Shown: in pieces, positions 24,659 through 32,144 of the stretch | How the letters are laid out: each line of letters begins with the position of its first letter | Position numbering within the stretch: position 1 is the stretch's first letter | From: Oscillospiraceae bacterium | GTDB taxonomy: Bacteria > Bacillota > Clostridia > Oscillospirales > CAG-382 | DNA: 34,869 bases | Assembly (NCBI GenBank): GCA_015065165.1 | Contig: SVQU01000020.1 | Location: 1 to 34,869 of the forward strand | Direction of reading: 5' to 3' | Position numbers and translations under genes: made by a program | The notes under the pieces: model-generated | Databases searched by the model: none | What the model saw: the letters and a program-made list of their open reading frames with translations, nothing else | What the model was told of the DNA's origin: nothing

Positions 24659-26176
24659 ATGACTAACGAAAACATCATTGAAATCAAAAAACAACAAAAA
24701 GGCTGGTTTGGAAAGGGATTTCTTTTCCTTACATTAATGCTGGTTTCTTTATACATCTCACTTATGCCTTTAATTTCCGCCTTTGCAAACAAAAACAGTA
24801 GTATATTTTACGTTGTCGGATTTTCGCTGTTTATAATTTTCACCTTTGCTTTTGTTTTAAATATATATAAAACATGCAAGCCTGATAACGCACTTGTACT
24901 TTCTGCCCGCGGTTTTATTGATTACATAAATATCGGTGAGGGTATCGAAATAGAATGGACAAACGTTACGGCAGTAAAAATGCTGGGTAAAACCAATATG
25001 CCTTATCTTGGCGTTACATTGGAAAACACCGATTATCTCATTTCCAAAATGAAGAAAAAGGCAGCGGCGGAAATGCTGGAGAATATTACTCAAAACCTCC
25101 CTACCGTTTTGATTTCTCAGAGCACTGTTAAAGCTCCTGTAAAAGAATTGAAGGACACCTTTACAAAATTCGTACGCGAAGCCAGATTATTGGAAAAGAA
25201 CGCCCAACAAAAAACAAAGAGCAACCCATTTAGTACCGACGACGTGTTACGAGCATTCGGTAGGTTGCCAAAAGATGAAGAAAATAACGCACCCGAAAAG
25301 ACCACATCCAATATCCCAAATATCGAAGTTACATCCGATGCCAACATCGGCGAAACCAAAGAATTCGGAGAAAATGCTAACGCTAGCGAGGGTGTTAATG
25401 TAAGCACGGCTACACGTGAATTCTCTTCTGTTGAAAACGTTACCCCTTCCATACCTGCGCCTTTTGAGGTACCCGGTGAAATCACTAACGAAGCAGCAAA
25501 AGACAGCACGAGCAAATCTGCCAGCGAGTCTTTCTACGAAGCGTTGCGGTCAAAGGCAAACGCAAAAAACAATACCACTTCTGAAGCTACAGCTTTAGCA
25601 AACGAATCTACCGAAGAAGCCTCTACCGAAGAACATATTGATTCGGATATTTCAAACGAAGAAATGCCCGAAGAAATGCAAGAATTATTGAATCGTGCAA
25701 AATCTTCAAAAATTACCGAAATCGAAGAGCTCCTCTCTTCAAATGACATCCCCTATTCCCTTTCCCGCGAAAAGTCGATTTCGGAGGTTAACTTAACTAC
25801 AGAAAGCGAAGCCTTTGAAGAATCGGTGTTGGCAGACGAAACCGACAGCCAAGTTTCCGAAACGCCCGACCGGGATTCTTTCGAAAGCATTTCATTAAAT
25901 ATTTCTTTCGATGACGAAACCGAATTGCAAGCTTCCGACGATATGCCATCCCCTTCTCTTGAAAACCTATTTGACGACAATGACAACGATAACGAGAATT
26001 TAGACGTCAATATTTCTTTAGAAAGTGAAGAAAATACCGATACCGATGACGAGCCGGTTGACGACCTTGCGAGTATGATTGAAAAGGCGTTGAGTAACGT
26101 CGAAACCGATACACCCGATGATTCAAACGATGACAGCAACTTAGGCGACACAAAAGAGTTTATATTTAATCCCTAA
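24659..26176 (+). CDS. two-TM membrane protein with PH-like domain and long acidic tail
   Basis: A 505-residue protein. Two membrane helices (about residues 18-42 and 49-70) precede a compact domain of about 100 residues (VLSARGFIDYINIGEGIEIEW to the KELKDTFTKF region) that resembles the PH-like STM3941/YcxB-type membrane proteins, a tentative match. The remaining roughly 310 residues are disordered and rich in Asp, Glu and Ser, with short runs such as DDNDNDNENLD. The motif NIGETKEF (about 229-236) returns as NLGDTKEF near the C-terminus. The ATG at 24659 is chosen because TGGAG lies 7 nt upstream; an in-frame GTG at 24641 overlaps the previous gene. Function is unknown; the tail may recruit a partner. 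Confidence 0.8.
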   Translation: MTNENIIEIKKQQKGWFGKGFLFLTLMLVSLYISLMPLISAFANKNSSIFYVVGFSLFIIFTFAFVLNIYKTCKPDNALVLSARGFIDYINIGEGIEIEWTNVTAVKMLGKTNMPYLGVTLENTDYLISKMKKKAAAEMLENITQNLPTVLISQSTVKAPVKELKDTFTKFVREARLLEKNAQQKTKSNPFSTDDVLRAFGRLPKDEENNAPEKTTSNIPNIEVTSDANIGETKEFGENANASEGVNVSTATREFSSVENVTPSIPAPFEVPGEITNEAAKDSTSKSASESFYEALRSKANAKNNTTSEATALANESTEEASTEEHIDSDISNEEMPEEMQELLNRAKSSKITEIEELLSSNDIPYSLSREKSISEVNLTTESEAFEESVLADETDSQVSETPDRDSFESISLNISFDDETELQASDDMPSPSLENLFDDNDNDNENLDVNISLESEENTDTDDEPVDDLASMIEKALSNVETDTPDDSNDDSNLGDTKEFIFNP

Positions 26177-26194
26177 TCCATAACAACAAAAACA

Positions 26195-26226
26195 CCCTCC
26201 TGTGGTATATGTTAACCACAGGAGGG
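26195..26226. terminator. strong bidirectional terminator
   Basis: A perfect 12-bp stem, CCCTCCTGTGGT (26195-26206) and ACCACAGGAGGG (26215-26226), has an 8-nt loop and a T run at 26229-26234 on the plus strand. The minus strand also has a T-rich run after the stem. It lies between the convergent genes for the acidic-tail membrane protein and the parvulin-type lipoprotein. Confidence 0.92.
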
Positions 26227-26263
26227 AATTTTTTATGCTGATTATTTTTAATTGGATATAAAA

Positions 26264-27799
26264 TTAATTTTCGGTGTAAAACTCTTTTTCAAGCAAAGGC
26301 AAGGTTGAAATATCAAAGCCTTCAAAAAATCCATTATCCATTTCAACACTGTCGTAATATTCAACGATATAATCAACCAATGCTTCAACAGCCAGCTTTT
26401 CTTCTATTGTAGAGTATACTTCGCTTGTGATTTTTTCTTTTTCAAATTTAATCTTTCTGTAAATCTGAGTACCGCTGGAGGCATAATCCTTCTCGTTATA
26501 AACATTATATTCAGCCTTTTTAAGCAATTCTACCAACGCGGCATAGCTTGTATCGTTTTTATCAATAAATGCAGGCTCAACAACCATATAATAGGATTTT
26601 TTATCATCCTTTGCGGGATAAGATTCAAGCTCACCGTTTTTAAGCTTCTCGAGAGTTTCAAGAGCTTCATTACGGATTTGAGCAACACTCATAGCCTTTT
26701 TAACGGTTTCTCTTCTATCACCTGTGGTCTTTCCGTCAGTACCAACAGTGCCCTTAAGATCAGATTCCTTAAGCGGAAGTTTTTCGATAATGTGGAAACC
26801 ATATTCGGTTTCAACAATGCGAACCTCATTATATACCATACTAAAGGATTCAGTCTCAAATTCCTTTACCATTTCGCCTTTGGTGAAAACGTATTCGGAT
26901 TGAACGTCCTCGTTCTCCGACAACAAATCCTCAAAAGTTTTTTCACCGGAGGTAATGCTGTTGAGAGCTTTTTCTGCCTTTTGTTTCTTGTCGGCTTTAA
27001 CCTCGGCAGATACAGGCTTCATAGCCGAATCAACGGTTTTGTAAAGAATATGGCGCACCTTTACGAAATTTTTGTTAAAATAATCCGCTATGTCTTCATC
27101 GGAATAATCGAACATAACCTTAGTTCCGTTTGTGGAATCCACGTAAGAATAAACCGCGCCGTCAAAGTAAAAGTAATTTTCGGTAAAATAGTTCTCAATG
27201 CTTTCCTTGGAAATAGGCGCTGTTCCGTTTTCGCCGTATCTGGATTCATACAACATATCAAACATAAAAGAAAGTCTTTGATATCGTCTTATTGCATCAC
27301 GGGTAAAGCCCATTTTTACCAAAGCAATATCGAAAAGGTCCTCGCCACCGTATGCATATTCTACGTCAGAAATATAGTTTTCGATAGTTTCTACATCGGA
27401 TTCGTCGGAAATAGAAAGCTCTGCATCGTTACAAAGCTTTTCAACAATAAGTAATCTTTGTGCATACTCAACCGTGTATTTTTCAAGCAGGTCAGCATAA
27501 GTGGAATTTTCATCCACCTGCATTGCCAAAATGTCAGCCTCGCTGTAAACCTTGCCTGTTTGTTGATATAATTGATATTGTCGATTGTATATCTCAGTAT
27601 CCTTTATAAACGTAGCAATACAGTTAAATTCATCCTTTGTCAAGCCAAAGCCCTCGTAGCTCATAACTACATCGCCTTCGCCGGCTGTATCACTTTTCTT
27701 ACCGATGTCGCCGTTATTTTTGTTTTCTCCGCAGGCAACAAGAGAAAACAGCATAGCAATCAGCAATAATAACGCCGTCAGTCTCAACATTTTTTTCAT
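26264..27799 (-). CDS. PrsA-like peptidyl-prolyl isomerase lipoprotein
   Basis: A 511-residue lipoprotein. Residues 1-22 are a signal peptide; the lipobox LVAC puts the lipidated Cys at 23. An N-terminal SurA/PrsA-type helical chaperone region (about 50-235) is followed by a parvulin rotamase-type domain (about 246-342; VRHILYKT, EKTFEDLLSENED, FHIIEKLPL). Then comes an additional C-terminal region of about 165 residues of unknown fold. Family members are usually about 290-350 residues, so the C-terminal extension is notable. Such lipoproteins fold secreted proteins at the outer face of the membrane. The gene follows mfd on the same strand, as in many clostridia, but has its own promoter. AAAGG precedes the ATG by about 10 nt. 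Confidence 0.88.
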   Translation of the reverse strand: MKKMLRLTALLLLIAMLFSLVACGENKNNGDIGKKSDTAGEGDVVMSYEGFGLTKDEFNCIATFIKDTEIYNRQYQLYQQTGKVYSEADILAMQVDENSTYADLLEKYTVEYAQRLLIVEKLCNDAELSISDESDVETIENYISDVEYAYGGEDLFDIALVKMGFTRDAIRRYQRLSFMFDMLYESRYGENGTAPISKESIENYFTENYFYFDGAVYSYVDSTNGTKVMFDYSDEDIADYFNKNFVKVRHILYKTVDSAMKPVSAEVKADKKQKAEKALNSITSGEKTFEDLLSENEDVQSEYVFTKGEMVKEFETESFSMVYNEVRIVETEYGFHIIEKLPLKESDLKGTVGTDGKTTGDRRETVKKAMSVAQIRNEALETLEKLKNGELESYPAKDDKKSYYMVVEPAFIDKNDTSYAALVELLKKAEYNVYNEKDYASSGTQIYRKIKFEKEKITSEVYSTIEEKLAVEALVDYIVEYYDSVEMDNGFFEGFDISTLPLLEKEFYTEN

Positions 27800-27832
27800 A
27801 TTTTAACAACCTTTCAATAATTCATATCAAAC

Positions 27833-27861
27833 AGTATACAATATTATTTGCAATTTGTCTA
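27833..27861 (-). promoter_or_regulatory. promoter for the parvulin-type lipoprotein
   Basis: On the minus strand TAGACA (27861-27856) and TATACT (27838-27833) each match the sigma-A consensus at five of six positions, with a 17-bp spacer. The -35 overlaps the mfd stop codon, so this gene can be transcribed independently of the pth-mfd message while still receiving read-through. Confidence 0.6.
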
Positions 27862-30800
27862 CTGATTTTTTATTATTTGGGAATATCTTTCTATAATTTT
27901 TTCGGATATATCTAATATTCTGTCTCCGTTTCGCAGCTTATACGAAATGTGAGGTTTCCCTCCCAGGGAAATCATAACAGCACCCTTAAACGGTTCTTCC
28001 GAAGCGATAACAGCACATTTTTCTATATCTATAGCGGGATTATAGAAGCTTATAACACGTTCTCTTTGTTCAATTGAAGTAAAGCCTAATTCCAAAGCAG
28101 TGTTACGCAATTTTGATATTCTGATTAAATTGCTTGTAGATTCGGGAATATCGCCAAATCGGTCGTTCAATTCATCAATCAAATCGTCGCTATCGTTTTC
28201 ATCACAAACAGCGGCAATTTTTTTGTATACGTCGATTCTCAAGCGAGATGAAGTAATATAGTCCTCGGGTATGAAAGCATCTACAATCAGGTCTATAGTG
28301 CAGTTAACCTCTGCCTTAGGCGCAATTCCCTTTTCGGCGTTAATGGCATCCTCGAGAATTTTTATATACAAATCATAGCCAATCGCCTCTAAATGACCGC
28401 TTTGTTCAGCACCCAGCAAGCTACCGGCACCGCGAATTTCCAAATCTCGCATAGCAATTTTAAAGCCCGAGCCGAATTCGGTAAATTCGCGTATTGCCTG
28501 AAGTCGCTTTTCGGCAATTTCGTTTATAATACTTCCCGCTTTATAGGTTAAATACGCATAAGCCTTGCGTGTAGACCTGCCGACTCTGCCGCGTATTTGA
28601 TGAAGCTGCGCAAGTCCCATTCTGTCCGCCTGTTCTATAATAAGCGTATTTGCGTTGGGAACGTTAATACCTGATTCTATAATCGTGGTACACACCAAAA
28701 CATCAATCTTGCCGTCCACCATATCAGACCAAACGTCTGAAAGCTCTTCTTTATCCATTTTTCCGTGGGCAACCGCAACGTTACTGTCGGGAAAAGCGTT
28801 TCGTATAGAGGCGGCTTTTGAATAAATAGAATCGACAAAATTATGCAAATAAAACACTTGACCGCCGCGCCTTAACTCTCGTCGCATCGCCTCTATCAAT
28901 ATTTCATCATCCTGTTCTAAAACAAAGGTTTGAACAGGAACACGGTCGATAGGTGCTTCTTCCAGAACAGACATATCGCGAATACCGCTTAATGCCATAT
29001 TTAAGGTACGCGGTATGGGGGTTGCGCTAAGCGTTAAAACGTCAACACCTTTTGACAGTTCTTTAAGCTTTTCTTTGTGAGTTACACCAAAGCGTTGTTC
29101 CTCATCTACAACAAGCAACCCCAAATGTTTAAATTCGATATCCTTTTGTAACAGCCTGTGTGTACCGACAACAATATCCACCTTGCCTTTTTTCAGCCCA
29201 TCCAAAACTTCCGCTTGTTCTTTAGGGGTAACAAAGCGAGAAAGCATGGCAATTTTCACAGGATATCCTCTGAAACGCGCCATAATCGTCTGGTAATGCT
29301 GAAAAGCCAAGATCGTTGTAGGAACAAGCACTGCTGCTTGTTTACCGGCAAAGACGCATTTGAACACCGCGCGCAAGGAAACCTCAGTCTTACCAAACCC
29401 AACGTCTCCGCAAAGCAATCTGTCCATTGGATAGGGGTTTTCCATATCCTTTTTAATTTCATTGGCGGCACGAATTTGACCGTCGGTTTCTACATATTCA
29501 AATTCGCTTTCAAATTCATCCTGAAGTTCATCGTCAGGCGGAAAAGAATACCCTATTAAGCTTCTGCGTTCGGCATATAGCTTAATTAATTCCTTTGCAA
29601 TATTGGAGGCGGATGCCTTCGCTCTTGCCTTGGCGCGCTTCCATTCCGCACCGCCCATTTTCGAAAGTTTGGTATCCTCCGATCCGATATACTTGCTAAC
29701 CATATCGAGCTGATCGCAAGGTACGTAAAGCTTTCCGCCGTCGGCGTATACCATCTTTATAAAATCCCTTGAAACCCCTTGTGTTTCAAGATTTTGAATA
29801 CCGTCATAACGTCCGATACCGTGATTCACATGGACAACCAAATCGCCTATAGATAAATCGGCATAGGACGCGATTTTTTCGCCCTTTGAAGTCTTTGCAC
29901 CGCGCCGTCTGTGTCGCATTTCTTCACGAGGGCGCAATGACATATAGTCGGTCAAAAGAACAAAACCGCATTTAGGAAGCTCGAAGCCTTGTTTAAAAAC
30001 TTCACTGCCGTAAGAAACAACTGCCACACGGCCTTCATACAACGTTCCGCTGTAAGGAAAAGCGGGTATATCTTCACCAACAAGCATATCTATCATCGCC
30101 GATGCAGAGTGCTCACTCGAACACATCAGCAATATCTTCCGCGAAGCAGAAATATAATCTTCTATATCCTCCAAGAAAACGTCTTTTTTCTCGGTCATCG
30201 GCATAGTTGACTTTGTGAGGAAATTATATAACGATCCTGCGCCGATTTTATGACCAGAGCTTTGGAATACATCTACGGCAATAGCGTCCTTTTTGAAATA
30301 TGAAAATAAATCTTCTTCATCGCAAAATGCTTGACAATTCTTTGATTTGCATATTCCAACCGAAACCATTGATTCAATAACACCGTTATTAACCGAAGTA
30401 AAGTATTTTGCACGGTCATATATACGTTTTTCTTCAAAAAGAAAACACATTTTATCATCGATATAATCCAATAAAGTTTTCTTTTCTTTATAAATAAGGG
30501 AAAAATATTTATCTGCAAATAAATTTCTATCGCCGCGTTCTAATGCGGCAAGTTCGGAAAATAGTGTCTGACGATTCTTTTCTGTGCCTTTAAAAGAAGA
30601 TATCATTCCATTTATTTCACGGGATATGGCTTTTTGCGCCGCCTCATCTGCCATTAATTCGTTGCAAGGAATAACTTTTATTCGTTCCAGATTCTCTATG
30701 CGACGTTGAGACACGGTGTCAAAAAGACCGATTAAATCAACTTCATCGCCAAAAAAGTCTATTCTGGCAGGATAGGAATAATTAGGTGAAAAAATATCTA

Positions 30801-31335
30801 CTATTCCGCCGCGTACAGAAAACTGACCAACGCCTTCTACAATATCCGTACGGGTATATCCCATAATCTCGAGCTTTTTGCATATATCCGTTTGGGAGAA
30901 AATACCGCCTCTATGAACAGAAAAGCAATTATTTTCAAATACATCTCGAGGCATAACGTACTGCATTAACGCATCGGGAACAGTTACGATAACCTCATAA
31001 TCCCCGTCTATAACCGAGCTTTGAACCGAAAGACGTTCGTGCTCCCATTCTCTTGAATAAGCAAGTATGTTTTCAAAAACAAAATCGCGGGATGGATAAT
31101 AAATAACCTTATTGAAAAACATTTTTAAAGTTTCCGCAAGAGAAATCGCTTCCTTTTCTTCGGAAACAACGATAACACCCTTTTTATTAAGTTCTTTAAG
31201 TACAGAGGCGATAAAAAAAGGGCGCACAGAATCGCACATACCGGTAACAACAGCGGGTATGTGTGATTCCGAAAGGTTATTTAATAACGCTTTATATTCG
31301 TTATCGTTTAAAAATTGTTCAAGAATATTTTTCAT
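27859..31335 (-). CDS. mfd: transcription-repair coupling factor
   Basis: Mfd binds stalled RNA polymerase, releases it from DNA with its ATP-driven translocase, and recruits UvrA. The 1158-residue length is normal. An N-terminal UvrB-like region (about 1-340) is followed by the RNA polymerase-interaction domain (about 495-550; GDLVVHVNHGIGRYDGI), the helicase core with Walker A GDVGFGKT (643-650), DEEQ (744-747) and SATPIPRTL (770-778), and the C-terminal TRCF regulatory domain (about 1010-1110). The ATG overlaps the pth stop by one base (TAATG), so translation is coupled. Nothing unusual was seen in the motifs. Confidence 0.98.
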   Translation of the reverse strand: MKNILEQFLNDNEYKALLNNLSESHIPAVVTGMCDSVRPFFIASVLKELNKKGVIVVSEEKEAISLAETLKMFFNKVIYYPSRDFVFENILAYSREWEHERLSVQSSVIDGDYEVIVTVPDALMQYVMPRDVFENNCFSVHRGGIFSQTDICKKLEIMGYTRTDIVEGVGQFSVRGGIVDIFSPNYSYPARIDFFGDEVDLIGLFDTVSQRRIENLERIKVIPCNELMADEAAQKAISREINGMISSFKGTEKNRQTLFSELAALERGDRNLFADKYFSLIYKEKKTLLDYIDDKMCFLFEEKRIYDRAKYFTSVNNGVIESMVSVGICKSKNCQAFCDEEDLFSYFKKDAIAVDVFQSSGHKIGAGSLYNFLTKSTMPMTEKKDVFLEDIEDYISASRKILLMCSSEHSASAMIDMLVGEDIPAFPYSGTLYEGRVAVVSYGSEVFKQGFELPKCGFVLLTDYMSLRPREEMRHRRRGAKTSKGEKIASYADLSIGDLVVHVNHGIGRYDGIQNLETQGVSRDFIKMVYADGGKLYVPCDQLDMVSKYIGSEDTKLSKMGGAEWKRAKARAKASASNIAKELIKLYAERRSLIGYSFPPDDELQDEFESEFEYVETDGQIRAANEIKKDMENPYPMDRLLCGDVGFGKTEVSLRAVFKCVFAGKQAAVLVPTTILAFQHYQTIMARFRGYPVKIAMLSRFVTPKEQAEVLDGLKKGKVDIVVGTHRLLQKDIEFKHLGLLVVDEEQRFGVTHKEKLKELSKGVDVLTLSATPIPRTLNMALSGIRDMSVLEEAPIDRVPVQTFVLEQDDEILIEAMRRELRRGGQVFYLHNFVDSIYSKAASIRNAFPDSNVAVAHGKMDKEELSDVWSDMVDGKIDVLVCTTIIESGINVPNANTLIIEQADRMGLAQLHQIRGRVGRSTRKAYAYLTYKAGSIINEIAEKRLQAIREFTEFGSGFKIAMRDLEIRGAGSLLGAEQSGHLEAIGYDLYIKILEDAINAEKGIAPKAEVNCTIDLIVDAFIPEDYITSSRLRIDVYKKIAAVCDENDSDDLIDELNDRFGDIPESTSNLIRISKLRNTALELGFTSIEQRERVISFYNPAIDIEKCAVIASEEPFKGAVMISLGGKPHISYKLRNGDRILDISEKIIERYSQIIKNQ

Positions 31336-31964
31336 TACTTATCACAACTGTTTTCCATTCCTAATGGGTTGAAAATTCTGATACTTTCTTCAAGTCCGTA
31401 GTAAAACATATAGGTAAACGCATCGCGTATAGACGGAAATTTACTGCTTATTTTCTTATATTCATCTTCGGGAATAATTTCAAGAACGTATCGTGAAAGC
31501 TCGCATTCCTCGGGCTTTAAGCCTACTCCGACTTTAATTCTGATAAAATCGTCTTTACCCAGATATTCTACTATGGAACTTAATCCTTTATGCGCAGACA
31601 TATCTCCGCCTTTTACAATTTCAAAACAACCAGAGGGCAATAAGAGATCATCGTGGATAACAACGAGCTGTTTTGATTTCATACGATAATAATCCAACGC
31701 GTCCTCCACAGCCATTCCCGAGTTGCTTATATACATTTGCGGTTTTAAATAAAGAACAACGTTATCCTCAAGAACGCATTTATCCGTTAATGAAGAATGT
31801 TTTGCTTTCCTACAGCCAAAATTCATCATGCTGTCATTGTTCAAATAATCAATGACCTTAAAACCGATATTACTACGAGTATTTTCGTATTTAGGGCCGG
31901 GATTGCCCAAACCAACAATTATATAATCGGGAGACATACCGCGATTTATTCCCAATCGATCCAT
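31335..31964 (-). CDS. pth: peptidyl-tRNA hydrolase family protein with altered active site
   Basis: Pth (SpoVC in Bacillus) releases peptides from peptidyl-tRNA. The 209-residue product has the family fold: VGLGNPGPKYENTR (17-30), VVIHDDLLLPSG (101-112) and KVGVGL (144-149). Three residues known to be essential in E. coli Pth are replaced: catalytic His20 is Ser31 (TRSN), Asn68 is Ser80 (YISNSG instead of YMNLSG), and Asn114 is Lys126 (AHKG instead of GHNG). Asn10 and Asp93 are kept as Asn21 and Asp105. The frame is intact and coupled to mfd. The start at 31964 has GAGG 8 nt upstream; an ATG at 31937 would give a more typical N-terminus but has no good ribosome binding site. Activity is doubtful. 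Confidence 0.88.
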   Translation of the reverse strand: MDRLGINRGMSPDYIIVGLGNPGPKYENTRSNIGFKVIDYLNNDSMMNFGCRKAKHSSLTDKCVLEDNVVLYLKPQMYISNSGMAVEDALDYYRMKSKQLVVIHDDLLLPSGCFEIVKGGDMSAHKGLSSIVEYLGKDDFIRIKVGVGLKPEECELSRYVLEIIPEDEYKKISSKFPSIRDAFTYMFYYGLEESIRIFNPLGMENSCDK

Positions 31965-32000
31965 CTTAGAAACCTCAATTTCAAAATAATCGTATTTATT

Positions 32001-32029
32001 AGTTTAAACCCAAACTGTTTTTTTGTCAA
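32001..32029 (-). promoter_or_regulatory. promoter for pth-mfd
   Basis: On the minus strand a perfect TTGACA (32029-32024) precedes TAAACT (32006-32001; four of six matches to TATAAT) by 17 bp. Transcription would begin about 30 nt before the pth start codon. It is divergent from the ppdK promoter about 55 bp away. Confidence 0.6.
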
Positions 32030-32084
32030 GGATGTAATAAATAAACGGGGTTATTCACAGAGTTTTTAAATTTTAAGAATTCTA

Positions 32085-32112
32085 TTGACAAATATAGGAA
32101 AAAATATATAAT
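32085..32112 (+). promoter_or_regulatory. consensus sigma-A promoter for ppdK
   Basis: TTGACA (32085-32090) and TATAAT (32107-32112) are both perfect, with a 16-bp spacer. Transcription would begin near 32120, giving a leader of about 25 nt before the ATG at 32145. A TTATTCACA (32051-32059), one base from the DnaA box, lies upstream but stands alone. Confidence 0.8.
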
Positions 32113-32144
32113 AAATATGTATAATTTTAAAGTGGAGGCAAAAA

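Noticed and set aside
32051..32059. DnaA box TTATTCACA upstream of ppdK
   Set aside because: A single site with one mismatch is expected by chance and has no companion sites.
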